A stretch of 64,000 nucleotides of DNA from Pseudomonas sp. PSKL.D1 (GCF_028898945.1 NZ_CP118607.1:5752001-5816000), one strand, 5' to 3'. Shown: positions 1 through 9,460, counted from the first letter of the stretch. Made by a program: numbers and translations. The notes: generated from the sequence alone by a model not told the origin.

Positions 1-570
1 CGCGACATCGACTACGAAAACTGGATTCGCCAGCAAACCGCCAGCGACAAGGCTGCCGAGTTCCGCATCAGCAACGTCTGGTTCCTGGTCGAAGCGCTGA
101 AGAACACCCTCGAAAAAGACGAAGAGGGTGACATGACCATCGAAGACGCCATCGGCAAGCTGGTGCTGCGCGACATGCTTGAGCGCCAGCAAGAAGAGGA
201 AGAGAACGCCGAAGGTGTGCAGATGATGACCCTGCACGCTTCCAAGGGCCTGGAATTCCCTTACGTGTTCATCATGGGCATGGAGGAGGAAATCCTCCCC
301 CACCGCTCGAGCATCGAGGCCGACACCATCGAAGAAGAACGCCGCCTGGCTTACGTGGGCATCACCCGAGCCCGCCAGACCCTGGCGTTCACCTTTGCGG
401 CCAAGCGCAAGCAGTACGGCGAAATCATCGACTGCACGCCCAGCCGCTTCCTCGACGAACTGCCACCGGACGACCTGGCCTGGGAAGGCCTGGACGATGC
501 ACCGGTCGAGGTGAAGGCCGCGCGCGGCAACAACGCGCTGGCCGATATCCGGGCAATGCTCAAACGCTGA
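1..570 (+). CDS. rep: ATP-dependent DNA helicase Rep, C-terminal part (5' end outside the window)
   Basis: This is the last 189 codons of a UvrD/Rep-type superfamily 1 helicase, which unwinds DNA 3' to 5' and helps replication forks past obstacles. The frame is open from base 1. Helicase motif V is seen as [15 protein letters not shown] (about residues 76-90 of the visible part), and motif VI follows as [15 protein letters not shown]. Both are characteristic of the 2A/2B region. The protein ends in a short tail after RFLDELP. The start, Walker A and motifs II-IV lie upstream of the window. Rep is preferred over UvrD because of the rep-xpt neighbourhood, which is conserved in pseudomonads. Confidence 0.93.
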   Translation, partial: RDIDYENWIRQQTASDKAAEFRISNVWFLVEALKNTLEKDEEGDMTIEDAIGKLVLRDMLERQQEEEENAEGVQMMTLHASKGLEFPYVFIMGMEEEILPHRSSIEADTIEEERRLAYVGITRARQTLAFTFAAKRKQYGEIIDCTPSRFLDELPPDDLAWEGLDDAPVEVKAARGNNALADIRAMLKR

Positions 571-588
571 TCAACCATTACTCTTTAA

Positions 589-1206
<618 letters not shown>

Positions 1207-1219
1207 TCGTAGCGCCTGC

Positions 1220-1274
1220 ATCGCGGATAAATCCGCTCCTACACGGCCTCTGTAGGAGCGGATTTATCCGCGAT
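1220..1274. repeat. REP palindrome, GGATAAATCC family
   Basis: A perfect 24-bp inverted repeat (1220-1243 with 1251-1274) around a 7-base loop, with the core CGCGGATAAATCCGC. The same core recurs at 3215 and 26115. This is the P. putida-type repetitive extragenic palindrome. It lies between the convergent ends of xpt and the acetyl-CoA hydrolase gene, where it can act as an mRNA 3'-end stabiliser. A further hairpin (GACCGC-TAC-GCGGTC, about 1275-1289) continues into the last codons of the hydrolase gene. Confidence 0.9.
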
Positions 1275-1279
1275 GACCG

Positions 1280-3139
1280 CTACGCGGTCGCAGCAAGCCC
1301 CGCTAGCAAAAGCCGTCGGTACATTTCCTCTTTCAACCCCTGCGGATCACCAAGCCGCATCCGCGCCAAGTGCGCCTCATACCCTCCCGGCCCTGGCGCA
1401 TCGATTGCCGCCTTGCCTAATTCCAGCACCTCACTCAACCTGAACTTGCTCTTCAACCAGTTCAGCGCCCGCAGCAAATCACGCTCCTCTGGAGTGAAAT
1501 CGGTCCCAAGCGGATATTCCGGGAACAACCTCGAATGCCGGGCATGAATCGCCTCCAGCCGCTCGGGCGTGTTGTCTGCGTAACGCGCATCAAGCTCGAA
1601 GCCCTTGGCCAGTTTGCCAGCATCCTTTGCCTGCTCGATCAGCCCAGCCTGGAACCTTGAGTCGGTGATGGCGAGCAAGCGCGCAATCACTTCACTGTCA
1701 GTTTGCCCTCGCAAGTCAGCAATGCCGTATTCGGTCACCACGATATCGCGCAGGTGCCGGGGGATCGTGCAGTGGCCGTACTGCCAAAGCAGGTTTGAGC
1801 TCACTTCCCCACCGGCCTCGCGCCAACTGCGCAGCAACAGGATGGAACGCCCACCTTCCAATGCATGGCCCTGGGCAACGAAGTTGTATTGCCCGCCCAC
1901 GCCGCTGAGCACACGCCCGTCCTCCAGCTGGTCGGCCACCCCCGCACCCAGCAGGGTCATGCCGAAGGCCGTGTTGATGAAGCGTGCGTCGCGCCGCTGC
2001 CGGCGTTTCAGTTCCTCCTGCCCATACAGCTCGTTGATGAAGCTGATGCGCGTCATCATGAAATGCGCGCGCTGCTCAAGCGGCATCTCTCGCAGCCGTT
2101 GGTAGAACGCACGCGGCCCCAGGAAAAAGCCGCCATGCACCAGTACACCCTGTTCGTCAGCCGGGCGCCGCACCACACCGGCTTCGGCCAGCACCAGCAG
2201 GCCGTTGACGAACATTTCACTGCAGCCGTACAAGCCTTGGGCGAAGGCATCCAGCCCCCCTTCCCGCTCGATCATGTCGTGCCACGGGCCAGCGTCCAGC
2301 TCATCCATGAGCGCACGGTAGCCACCGTTATCGCCCTGCCTCGCCAGCAACGCTGCCGTAACGGCATCGCCCATTGCGCCAATGCCGATCTGCAGTGTGC
2401 CGCCATCGCGCACCAGCGTGCTCGCATAAAGGCCGATGCAGTGGTCCTGGGTGGTGACCGGCATGTTGGGCGTCGAGAACAAGCGGCGTTGCTCCGGCTC
2501 ATCGAGCAACAGGTCGAAGGCATCGATCGCCAGCTCGGCATCGCCGGGCATGTAAGGCAGTTCAGCGTGGACCTGGCCGAGCATCAGGATGGTTTCGCCA
2601 GCGGCGCGGCGCTTGGTGATCATCGGCAACAGGTCGAGAGTGATGTCGGGGTTACAGGCGAGGCTCAGGTGATTCGGGCGCTCGGGCGTGGTGGCAACCA
2701 GTTGCGCGACCAGGTTCAAACCCTTGGCGTTGATATCGCGGGCTGCATGGCTGTAGTTGCTGCTGACGTAGTCCTGCTGCGCGGGCTCGCTGTGCATCAG
2801 GCTGCCGGGCTGCATGAAAAACTGCTCGACGCGGATGTTCGGCGGCAGGCTGTCATTGCGCAGGTCCGCGAGGTAGTCGAGCTCTTCGTAATCGGCAAAT
2901 ACGCGATCGATGAAGGGTTCGAGGAAGCGCCGTTGCAGGCCATCGCCCAGTGGCGGGCGACCGAGGCTGAGGGCGGTGTAGATGGTCAGACGGCGCTCAG
3001 GCAATTCGCGAACCCGTTTGTACAACGCATTCACGAACGCGTTGGGTTTGCCAAGGCCCAGCGGCAGGCCCATGTGTATATGGGCAGGCAGGCGCGCCAG
3101 GACTTGCTCGACAGCCAGTTCGGTGGAGCAGAGATGCAT
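1280..3139 (-). CDS. Acetyl-CoA hydrolase/transferase family protein
   Basis: A 619-residue cytoplasmic protein of the acetyl-CoA hydrolase/CoA-transferase family, which moves or releases CoA from acyl-CoA. The N-terminal half (LPAHIHMGLPLGLGKP near residue 15) resembles the CoA-transferase fold. The C-terminal domain contains GVGGQYNFVAQ and the typical RDIVVTEYGIADLRGQTD segment (about residues 420-490). The protein is longer than the usual 420-500-residue members, with extra sequence between the halves (about residues 290-380). The start ATG at 3139 has AGGAGG 6 bases upstream. The stop codon lies in a hairpin that extends the adjacent REP element. The substrate cannot be told from sequence. 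Confidence 0.85.
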   Translation of the reverse strand: MHLCSTELAVEQVLARLPAHIHMGLPLGLGKPNAFVNALYKRVRELPERRLTIYTALSLGRPPLGDGLQRRFLEPFIDRVFADYEELDYLADLRNDSLPPNIRVEQFFMQPGSLMHSEPAQQDYVSSNYSHAARDINAKGLNLVAQLVATTPERPNHLSLACNPDITLDLLPMITKRRAAGETILMLGQVHAELPYMPGDAELAIDAFDLLLDEPEQRRLFSTPNMPVTTQDHCIGLYASTLVRDGGTLQIGIGAMGDAVTAALLARQGDNGGYRALMDELDAGPWHDMIEREGGLDAFAQGLYGCSEMFVNGLLVLAEAGVVRRPADEQGVLVHGGFFLGPRAFYQRLREMPLEQRAHFMMTRISFINELYGQEELKRRQRRDARFINTAFGMTLLGAGVADQLEDGRVLSGVGGQYNFVAQGHALEGGRSILLLRSWREAGGEVSSNLLWQYGHCTIPRHLRDIVVTEYGIADLRGQTDSEVIARLLAITDSRFQAGLIEQAKDAGKLAKGFELDARYADNTPERLEAIHARHSRLFPEYPLGTDFTPEERDLLRALNWLKSKFRLSEVLELGKAAIDAPGPGGYEAHLARMRLGDPQGLKEEMYRRLLLAGLAATA

Positions 3140-3214
3140 CTGGGCCTCCTGAGTCTTCCTTGGGGTCAGGGGTTGGACATGACTGGGAGCTGGTTTGTTG
3201 CCTGTACTGGCCTC

Positions 3215-3274
3215 TCGCGGATAAATCCGCTCCTACAGGCTGCGCGTTACCTGTAGGAGCGGATTCATCCGCGA
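3215..3274. repeat. REP palindrome, GGATAAATCC family
   Basis: A 25-bp inverted repeat (3215-3239 with 3250-3274) with one T/C mismatch, sharing the CGCGGATAAATCCGC core with the elements at 1220 and 26115. It lies upstream of the acetyl-CoA hydrolase gene and downstream of the cytochrome c5 terminator, both transcribed leftward. Confidence 0.9.
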
Positions 3275-3293
3275 AAGGCCAGCACTGACAACA

Positions 3294-3324
3294 CAAAAAC
3301 AAAGCCCGCCAAAAAAGACGGGCC
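3294..3324 (-). terminator. Rho-independent terminator of the cytochrome c5 gene
   Basis: Read leftward, a GCCCG/CGGGC stem around an AT-rich loop is followed by TTTGTTTTTG, about 20 bp past the cytochrome stop codon. Confidence 0.65.
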
Positions 3325-3344
3325 TCATGCAATTCGTTTGCGGC

Positions 3345-3767
3345 TTACAACCCCGACATTTTCTTGATCGCCCCTTTCAGATCATCATCCGAACAATCGG
3401 CACAGGTGCCCTTCGGCGGCATCGCATTGATGCCGGTAATGGCCTTGGCCAGGATGCCGTCCAGGCCGCCCTGATGGTCGGCACGCTCCTTCCACGCCGC
3501 CGTGTCACCGATCTTCGGCGCACCCAGCAGCCCGCTGCCATGGCAGGCGTTGCAATGCTTGGCGATGATTTCATCCGGCGTCTTTGCACCACCGCCACCC
3601 GCCGAGGCAACCACTTCCATGCCCTTGCATTCCTGGCCTTGCACGCACACCTGGCCGACCGGCTCAAGGCGCTTGGCGATGTCGTCGTTGGTTGCAGCAG
3701 TTGCATGGAGTGCCCAGAGGGCGAATACGGCGGCTGGTACGGCCAGCATCTTCTTGATTTGGTTCAC
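3345..3767 (-). CDS. Cytochrome c5-like monohaem cytochrome c
   Basis: A 140-residue exported electron carrier. A signal peptide (KKMLAVPAAVFALWALHATAA) covers about the first 25 residues. The haem-binding motif is CNACH (about residue 79), and AMPPKG near residue 117 supplies the likely methionine ligand. Two further cysteine pairs (CVQGQEC and CADC) are present; the C-terminal pair is typical of cytochrome c5. The start is GTG at 3767 behind GAGGG; longer in-frame extensions would bury the signal peptide. It is monocistronic and ends in its own terminator. It is the counterpart of the P. aeruginosa cytochrome next to pauR. Confidence 0.88.
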   Translation of the reverse strand: MNQIKKMLAVPAAVFALWALHATAATNDDIAKRLEPVGQVCVQGQECKGMEVVASAGGGGAKTPDEIIAKHCNACHGSGLLGAPKIGDTAAWKERADHQGGLDGILAKAITGINAMPPKGTCADCSDDDLKGAIKKMSGL

Positions 3768-3903
3768 GCGAACACCCTCATGGTGGCTAATCACGCCCGC
3801 GGCCACGGTAATGCGAGCGTTGAAAAGTATAGCGGGAACCCGGAAGCCGTGAAACGACCCTACTCTGGAAAGGGGTATTAGCGAATCAATGCACTGCGCT
3901 GGA

Positions 3904-4452
3904 TCAAAAATTCGATGGCGTGGCTGCACTGATCAGCCTGGCAGGCTGGTCGAACGGGTTGCGAAAACGGTGCGGGCGGGTGCTTTCGAAGTAGTAGCTG
4001 TCGCCTTCTTCGAGGATGAAGATCTCGTTGCCGACCACCAGTTCCAGGCGGCCTTCAAGCAAAATGCCGGTTTCTTCGCCGTCATGGGTGAGCATTTCTT
4101 CGCCGGTATCTGCACCCGGTGGGTATACCTCGTTGAGAAATGCAATCGCCCGGTTAGGGTGCGACTTGCCCACCAGTTTCATGGTGACCGCGCCATCGGA
4201 AATGTCGATCAGCTCGTGGGCCTTGTAAACGACCTGAGTGGGGCTTTCAGGCTCCAGCTCAACCGAGAAGAACTCCACCATCGACATCGGAATACCGCTC
4301 AGCACCTTGCGCAGCGAGCTGATGGAGGGGCTCACGCTGTTTTTCTCGATCATCGAGATGGTGCTGTTGGTTACGCCAGCGCGTTTGGCCAGCTCACGCT
4401 GGGAAAGGCCCTTGAGCTTGCGGATGGCTTGCAGTCGTTCGCCGACGTCCAA
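3904..4452 (-). CDS. pauR: XRE-cupin transcriptional regulator, PauR/PuuR-like
   Basis: A 182-residue two-domain regulator. An N-terminal helix-turn-helix (LSQRELAKRAGVTNSTISMIEK, about residues 16-37) is joined to a C-terminal cupin effector domain (about residues 105-178, with GEEMLTHDGEETGILLEGRLEL). The family includes PauR of P. aeruginosa and PuuR of E. coli, repressors of polyamine catabolism that respond to putrescine or cadaverine. The start is a TTG at 4452 because AGGAGG lies 8 bases before it; the ATG at 4491 has no comparable site. Position next to dadX matches PauR. Polyamine genes in this window (pauB, pauC, puuA) are its likely targets by inference. Confidence 0.82.
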   Translation of the reverse strand: MDVGERLQAIRKLKGLSQRELAKRAGVTNSTISMIEKNSVSPSISSLRKVLSGIPMSMVEFFSVELEPESPTQVVYKAHELIDISDGAVTMKLVGKSHPNRAIAFLNEVYPPGADTGEEMLTHDGEETGILLEGRLELVVGNEIFILEEGDSYYFESTRPHRFRNPFDQPARLISAATPSNF

Positions 4453-4562
4453 AGCTGGAGCCTCCTGAAACGGTGAGATGGCGGGGTGCATGTGAACGAT
4501 ATCATGGCAATGCCGTTCAGAATTTACAACACACCGCCCCTCAACCTGTCCGCTTCGGCGCC

Positions 4563-5636
4563 TTATTCGCCGTGATAGTCCAGCGGCACGCGCTTCAGGT
4601 TGCAGAATATTTCGTACGGAATGGTTTCAGCGTGCAGGGCCACGTCGCTGGCCAGTACTTGCTTGCCCCACAGTTCGACCGGGCTGCCGATGGTGGCTTC
4701 GGGTACGTCGGTGAGGTCGATGCACAGCATGTCCATGGAAACCCGGCCGATCAGCTGGCTGCGTTTGCCGGCCACCATCACCGGGGTACCGGTAGGCGCA
4801 TGGCGTGGGTAGCCGTCGGCATAGCCCATTGCGACCACGCCAACCCGGGTCGGTCGCGAGCTGATGTATTTGGCGCCGTAGCCGACCGGCTCGCCGGCCG
4901 GCAACTCTCGCACGCTGATAACCCGGGATTGCAGGGTCATCACTGGCTGCAGGCGCGCGGCGTGGGGCTGTTGCACCTCGAACGGGGTAGCGCCGTACAG
5001 CATGATGCCAGGCCGTACCCAGTCGCTTGGCGCTTGTGGCCAAGCCAATACGCCCGGCGAATTGCGCAGGCTGCATTCGGCGGCCAGGCCTTGGCGTGCT
5101 GCTTCGAACACGGCGATTTGCTGGGCGGTGGCATCGGCCTCCGGCTCGTCAGCGCGGGCGAAGTGGCTCATCAGCACGATGCGCGAGACTTTGCCGCTGG
5201 CCAACAAGCGCTGGTAAGCCTCGTGGTAGTCCTTGGGATGCAAGCCGACACGATGCATGCCGCTGTCGAGTTTCAGCCAGAGGGTCAGAGGCTTGTGCAC
5301 CGGAGTTTGTTCAATTGCTTCCAATTGCCACAGCGAATGCACCACGCACCACAGGTCATGTTCGGCGATCAACGCCAGTTCGCTGGCTTCGAAAAAGCCC
5401 TCAAGCAACAAGACCGGGGCTTTGATGCCAGCGGCGCGCAGCTCCAGCGCTTCTTCGATACAGGCCACGGCAAAGCCATCCGCTTCAGCCTCCAGGGCCA
5501 GGGCGCAGCGTACGGCTCCGTGGCCGTAGGCATCGGCCTTGATCACGGCTAAGGCTTTGGCACCGGTGAGCTCACGGGCGAGGCGGTAGTTGTGGCGGAG
5601 GGCTTGAAGGTCGATCAGGGCACGGGCGGGGCGCAT
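4563..5636 (-). CDS. dadX: Alanine racemase, catabolic type
   Basis: A 357-residue PLP-dependent racemase interconverting L- and D-alanine. The PLP lysine is in [11 protein letters not shown] (about residues 29-39). The catalytic tyrosine motif is [28 protein letters not shown] (about residues 240-267), given here only as landmarks. The length is normal for Alr/DadX. The start is ATG at 5636. It lies 100 bp after dadA on the same strand, with a REP palindrome in between, so the two probably form an operon in which DadX feeds D-alanine to DadA. The gene is named dadX from its neighbour; a biosynthetic alr elsewhere in the genome cannot be excluded. Confidence 0.93.
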   Translation of the reverse strand: MRPARALIDLQALRHNYRLARELTGAKALAVIKADAYGHGAVRCALALEAEADGFAVACIEEALELRAAGIKAPVLLLEGFFEASELALIAEHDLWCVVHSLWQLEAIEQTPVHKPLTLWLKLDSGMHRVGLHPKDYHEAYQRLLASGKVSRIVLMSHFARADEPEADATAQQIAVFEAARQGLAAECSLRNSPGVLAWPQAPSDWVRPGIMLYGATPFEVQQPHAARLQPVMTLQSRVISVRELPAGEPVGYGAKYISSRPTRVGVVAMGYADGYPRHAPTGTPVMVAGKRSQLIGRVSMDMLCIDLTDVPEATIGSPVELWGKQVLASDVALHAETIPYEIFCNLKRVPLDYHGE

Positions 5637-5683
5637 GGCGGCTGCCTTATGGTGGTTCTGGTTAAAAACGGTGGTGGTTCCTT

Positions 5684-5724
5684 CGCGGCTAAAGCCGCTC
5701 CCTGCAGGAGCGGCTTTAGCCGCG
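5684..5724. repeat. REP palindrome, GGCTAAAGCC family, inside the dadA-dadX operon
   Basis: An 18-bp inverted repeat (5684-5701 with 5707-5724), core CGCGGCTAAAGCCGC. Related copies lie at 33621 and 45312. It sits in the 100-bp dadA-dadX gap, where a strong hairpin could lower readthrough or stabilise the dadA message. Confidence 0.88.
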
Positions 5725-5736
5725 GTAGGGCCAACC

Positions 5737-7041
5737 CTATTGCTGATGAACAGGCGCCGTCTGGCCATGCTTGGCCACTTCACGGCTGTTGCCATACCGG
5801 GAAATGTCCAACCCCTCGGCGCTGATCTGCGGCTTCTTGCGCGCAATCAGGTCCGCCAGCAAACGGCCGGAGCCGCATGCCATGGTCCAGCCCAGCGTTC
5901 CGTGGCCAGTGTTCAAGTACAGGTTGCGGAACTTGGTGGCACCCACAATCGGCGTACCGTCCGGTGTTGCCGGGCGCAGGCCGGTCCAGAAACTGGCTTG
6001 GCTCAGGTCGCCGCCACGAGGATAAAGGTCGTTGACGATCATCTCCAGCGTTTCACGTCGACGCGGGTTAAGTGACAAGTCAAAACCGGCAATTTCAGCC
6101 ATGCCGCCAACGCGGATGCGGTTGTCGAAACGGGTAATGGCCACCTTGTAGGTTTCGTCCAGAATGGTCGAAGTCGGCGCCATGTCGGCATTGGTGATCG
6201 GTACGGTCAGCGAGTAGCCCTTGAGCGGGTAAACCGGTGCCTTGATGCCAAGCGGTTTTAGCATCTGCGGCGAATAGCTGCCCAGTGCCAGCACGTAACG
6301 GTCTGCTGTTTCCAGCTTGCCGTCGATCCACACGCCATTGATGCGGTCGCCCGCGAAGTCCAGGCGCTGGATGTCCTGACCAAAGCGGAATTCCACGCCC
6401 AGCTTGACCGCCATATCCGCGAGTTTGGTAGTGAAGAGCTGGCAGTCGCCTGTCTGGTCGTTTGGCAGGCGCAGAGCGCCCGCCAGGATATCCTTGACGC
6501 CCGCCAGCGCGGGTTCAACGCGAGCAATGCCATCGCGGTCGAGCAGTTCGTAAGGCACCCCGGACTGTTCGAGCACGGCGATGTCCTTGGCCGCTGCGTC
6601 TACCTGGGCCTGGGTGCGGAACAATTGAGTGGTGCCCAAGGTACGGCTTTCGTAGGCAATGCCGGTTTCCGCGCGCAGCTCGTCCAGGCAATCACGGCTG
6701 TACTCGGACAAGCGCACCATGCGCTCCTTGTTCACCGCATAACGGCTTGCAGTGCAATTACGCAGCATCTGCGCCATCCACAGGTACTGGTCAACATCGC
6801 CGGTCAGCTTGATGGCCAAAGGCGCGTGGCGCTCCAGCAGCCACTTGATGGCTTTGAGCGGTACACCGGGGGCAGCCCAGGGCGAGGCGTACCCGGGCGA
6901 GATCTGGCCCGCGTTGGCGAAGCTGGTCTCCATGGCCACCGCCGGCTGGCGGTCAACCACGGTCACTTCAAAGCCTTGCCGGGCCAGGTAATAGGCACTG
7001 GCGGTACCGATCACACCACTACCAAGCACCAGAACTCGCAT
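5737..7041 (-). CDS. dadA: D-amino acid dehydrogenase, small subunit
   Basis: A 434-residue FAD-dependent inner-membrane-associated dehydrogenase that oxidises D-alanine to pyruvate and passes electrons to the respiratory chain. The N-terminal FAD-binding motif is [18 protein letters not shown] (from about residue 3), with the DAO-family C-terminal signature [14 protein letters not shown] followed by [17 protein letters not shown] (about residues 345-400). The start ATG at 7041 places the Rossmann motif at the extreme N-terminus, as in the family. It is divergent from dadR and upstream of dadX, so it is probably controlled by the Lrp-type regulator next door. Confidence 0.95.
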   Translation of the reverse strand: MRVLVLGSGVIGTASAYYLARQGFEVTVVDRQPAVAMETSFANAGQISPGYASPWAAPGVPLKAIKWLLERHAPLAIKLTGDVDQYLWMAQMLRNCTASRYAVNKERMVRLSEYSRDCLDELRAETGIAYESRTLGTTQLFRTQAQVDAAAKDIAVLEQSGVPYELLDRDGIARVEPALAGVKDILAGALRLPNDQTGDCQLFTTKLADMAVKLGVEFRFGQDIQRLDFAGDRINGVWIDGKLETADRYVLALGSYSPQMLKPLGIKAPVYPLKGYSLTVPITNADMAPTSTILDETYKVAITRFDNRIRVGGMAEIAGFDLSLNPRRRETLEMIVNDLYPRGGDLSQASFWTGLRPATPDGTPIVGATKFRNLYLNTGHGTLGWTMACGSGRLLADLIARKKPQISAEGLDISRYGNSREVAKHGQTAPVHQQ

Positions 7042-7098
7042 CGTTGAACCCTCGCACGCGGCGCACCGCATTTTTGTTGAAATGGCATGGATGCGCGC

Positions 7099-7162
7099 AG
7101 TATAAGAATTCAAGACCAGTGCAATTCACTGTATAAAAGCCTATATTTGGCGAGAATTCTCG
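7099..7162. promoter_or_regulatory. dadA/dadR divergent control region with two GAATTC-centred sites
   Basis: The 153-bp gap holds a leftward -10-like TATACT (complement of 7099-7104) for dadA and a rightward TATAAA (7132-7137) for dadR. Two GAATTC-centred sites lie about 48 bp apart: AAGAATTC near 7105-7112 and the perfect palindrome CGAGAATTCTCG at 7151-7162. AT-cored palindromes of this kind suit Lrp/AsnC proteins. Assignment to DadR is inferred. Confidence 0.42.
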
Positions 7163-7194
7163 GCAAAAACGCCTTTCACGGAGGGGCATCCCCT

Positions 7195-7683
7195 ATGAGA
7201 ACCCAGCACCAGAGCAAGCGTGAACTGGACAAGATCGACCGCAATATCCTGCGGATCCTGCAGAATGACGGGCGTATCTCGTTCACTGAACTGGGCGAGA
7301 AAGTCGGGTTGTCCACTACCCCTTGCACCGAGCGGGTCCGCCGCCTGGAGCGCGAAGGCATCATCATGGGCTACAACGCCCGGCTCAATCCGCAGCACTT
7401 GAAGGGCAGCCTGCTGGTGTTTGTGGAAATCAGCCTCGATTACAAGTCGGGCGATACCTTCGAGGAGTTCCGCCGCGCGGTGCTCAAGCTGCCGCATGTG
7501 CTGGAGTGCCATTTGGTATCGGGCGATTTCGACTACTTGGTAAAGGCGCGGATTTCGGAAATGGCGTCATACCGCAAGCTGCTGGGCGACATCCTGCTCA
7601 AGCTGCCGCACGTGCGCGAATCGAAGAGCTACATCGTGATGGAAGAGGTGAAAGAGAGCCTCTGCCTGCCCATCCCGGACTGA
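7195..7683 (+). CDS. dadR: Lrp/AsnC-family regulator of D-amino acid catabolism
   Basis: A 162-residue regulator with an N-terminal winged helix (LDKIDRNILRILQNDGRISFTELGEKVGLS, about residues 10-39, with recognition helix TPCTERVRRLE) and a C-terminal ligand-binding RAM domain (LLVFVEISLDY to about residue 150). The family activates or represses amino-acid genes as octamers or dodecamers in response to amino acids. The ATG at 7195 has GGAGGGG 7 bases upstream; an extension to 7087 would run through the promoter. It is divergent from dadA, the arrangement seen in P. aeruginosa for the L-alanine-responsive DadR. Confidence 0.88.
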   Translation: MRTQHQSKRELDKIDRNILRILQNDGRISFTELGEKVGLSTTPCTERVRRLEREGIIMGYNARLNPQHLKGSLLVFVEISLDYKSGDTFEEFRRAVLKLPHVLECHLVSGDFDYLVKARISEMASYRKLLGDILLKLPHVRESKSYIVMEEVKESLCLPIPD

Positions 7684-7685
7684 AA

Positions 7686-8039
7686 CTAGACCAACACCTG
7701 GCGCGTACTGGCAATCAGTTGGTGGACCAACTGTTCGGTGGCGGGCTCAATCATCTGTTGAGGCCCTCGCCCGCGCGGGCAGGCCAGCTTCGGGGTTGTG
7801 CCAAACAGCCGGCAAATCAACGGCCGCTCACCGTAAACCGTGCAACCATCAGGCCCCAGGTGCACACAGTCGAGTCGCTCCAGCGCGGCATCCTGTTCAG
7901 CCCGGGTTTTGCGCGGCAGGCGAGCCATTTCCTCTGCCGAAGCAGTCACGGGGCCACAGCAATCGTGGCAGCCGGGCTCACATTCGAATGATGGGATGAG
8001 TTCGCGCAGGAACTGGGTCTTATGGAAGCTGCAGGACAT
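7686..8039 (-). CDS. YkgJ family cysteine-cluster protein
   Basis: A 117-residue protein with the YkgJ zinc/iron-chelating cysteine pattern: CEPGCHDCC near residue 20, then CVHLGPDGCTVYGERPLIC (about residues 58-76). Proteins of this family are presumed to bind a metal or an Fe-S cluster; the substrate is unknown. The start ATG at 8039 gives MSCSFHK; in-frame codons upstream have no ribosome binding site. It converges on dadR with only 2 bp between the stop codons. Confidence 0.82.
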   Translation of the reverse strand: MSCSFHKTQFLRELIPSFECEPGCHDCCGPVTASAEEMARLPRKTRAEQDAALERLDCVHLGPDGCTVYGERPLICRLFGTTPKLACPRGRGPQQMIEPATEQLVHQLIASTRQVLV

Positions 8040-8149
8040 GGCTGGGTGTTGGGCAAGTAAAGTGGCTGGATTATAGGCCCATTCGCGTTGCCCCACCGCA
8101 ATGCCACAGCTTATCCTCGCCCCCTCCCCCATCTACCAGGGCCGCCCAG

Positions 8150-9442
8150 ATGATTCACAGCGCGCAGCACGCCGCCTCCTATTACGCCGCCAGCAGCGCG
8201 CAGCACCCTGATCATCCTTTTCTGCAGGGCGAACACAGTGCCGATGTGTGCATTGTCGGCGGCGGCTATTCCGGCCTGAACACGGCCATTGAACTGGCCG
8301 AGCGAGGCCTGTCGGTCATTTTGCTCGAGGCCCGCAAACTAGGCTGGGGCGCCAGCGGCCGTAACGGTGGCCAACTGATCCGCGGCGTCGGCCATGGCCT
8401 GGAGCAGTTTCTACCGGTCATTGGTGAAGAGGGCGTACGCAGCATGAAGCTGATGGGGCTTGAGGCTGTTGAGATCGTCCGCGACCGCATCGAGCGCCAT
8501 GCCATTGACTGCGATCTGACCTGGGGCTATTGCGACCTGGCCAACAAGCCCGGCGAGCTCGAAGGCTTTGCCGAGGATGCCGAAGAACTGCGCAGCCTGG
8601 GCTACCAGCACGAACTGCGCCTGGTGCAAAAGGAAGATATCCACAGCGTGGTGGGTTCGGACCGCTATGTCGGGGGCCTGATCGACATGGGCTCCGGGCA
8701 CCTGCACCCTCTCAACCTGGCACTGGGTGAAGCGGCCGTGGCCAGCCGCCTGGGTGTACGGCTGTTTGAACAGTCGGAAGTCACACGGATTGAATACGGC
8801 CCGCAGGTCAAAGTGCACACTGCGCAAGGCCAAGTGCGCGCACAGACCCTGGTGCTGTGCTGCAACGCGTATCACAACGGCCTGAACCGTGAGTTGGGCG
8901 GCAAGGTGCTACCTGCCGGCAGCTACATCATCGCCACCGAGCCCTTGGGCGAAGAGCGTGCACGCCAACTGTTGCCACAGAACATGGCGGTTTGTGACCA
9001 GCGAGTGGCACTGGACTACTATCGCCTGTCCGCCGACCACCGCCTGCTGTTCGGCGGCGCATGCCACTATTCGGGCCGCGACCCGCAAGACATTGCCGCC
9101 TACATGCGGCCCAAAATGCTGAAGGTTTTCCCACAGTTGGCCGACGTGCGTATCAACTACCAATGGGGTGGCATGATCGGCATCGGCGCCAACCGCTTGC
9201 CGCAAATAGGCCGCCTGGCCAGCCAGCCGAATGTCTATTACGCCCAGGCGTACTCGGGTCACGGCCTGAATGCCACGCATCTGGCCGCCCGCCTGCTGGG
9301 AGAGGCGATCAGCGGCCAGCAAAGCGGGCGTTTTGACTTGTTTGCCAAAGTGCCACACATCACCTTCCCGGGTGGCAAACACTTACGCTCGCCGTTGCTG
9401 GCGCTGGGGATGCTCTGGCATCGGCTCAAAGAGTTGGTCTGA
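8150..9442 (+). CDS. pauB: FAD-dependent oxidoreductase, PauB/PuuB-like gamma-glutamylpolyamine oxidase
   Basis: A 430-residue flavoprotein of the DAO family. The FAD-binding motif VCIVGGGYSGLNTAIELAE begins about residue 33 and is preceded by the SYYAAS segment typical of PuuB relatives. The pyrophosphate-contacting GWGASGRNGGQ follows at about residue 64, and the C-terminal ...YAQAYSGHGLNATHLA is the usual flavin-closing segment. PuuB and PauB oxidise gamma-glutamyl-putrescine to the aldehyde plus peroxide. The neighbourhood (dadR before it, pauC-like dehydrogenase 5 kb on, pauR-like repressor 4 kb back) matches the P. aeruginosa pau region. Several paralogues exist in pseudomonads, so the exact substrate is inferred. 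Confidence 0.75.
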   Translation: MIHSAQHAASYYAASSAQHPDHPFLQGEHSADVCIVGGGYSGLNTAIELAERGLSVILLEARKLGWGASGRNGGQLIRGVGHGLEQFLPVIGEEGVRSMKLMGLEAVEIVRDRIERHAIDCDLTWGYCDLANKPGELEGFAEDAEELRSLGYQHELRLVQKEDIHSVVGSDRYVGGLIDMGSGHLHPLNLALGEAAVASRLGVRLFEQSEVTRIEYGPQVKVHTAQGQVRAQTLVLCCNAYHNGLNRELGGKVLPAGSYIIATEPLGEERARQLLPQNMAVCDQRVALDYYRLSADHRLLFGGACHYSGRDPQDIAAYMRPKMLKVFPQLADVRINYQWGGMIGIGANRLPQIGRLASQPNVYYAQAYSGHGLNATHLAARLLGEAISGQQSGRFDLFAKVPHITFPGGKHLRSPLLALGMLWHRLKELV

Positions 9443-9460
9443 ACCCGGTAGCGGGTTCAG
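9439..9460. terminator. Hairpin shared by two convergent stop codons
   Basis: A perfect 9-bp inverted repeat (CTGAACCCG with CGGGTTCAG, 4-base loop). The left arm contains the TGA of the oxidoreductase and the right arm contains the TGA of the opposing DUF1127 gene. There is no T-run, so termination is uncertain. Confidence 0.5.

Noticed and set aside
1220-1274. CRISPR repeats
   Set aside because: The palindromes are single, far apart and without spacers; they are REP elements. No cas genes are present.
1865-3256. A 463-codon open frame on the + strand
   Set aside because: It is antisense to the acetyl-CoA hydrolase gene, whose domains are clear; open antisense frames are common in GC-rich DNA.
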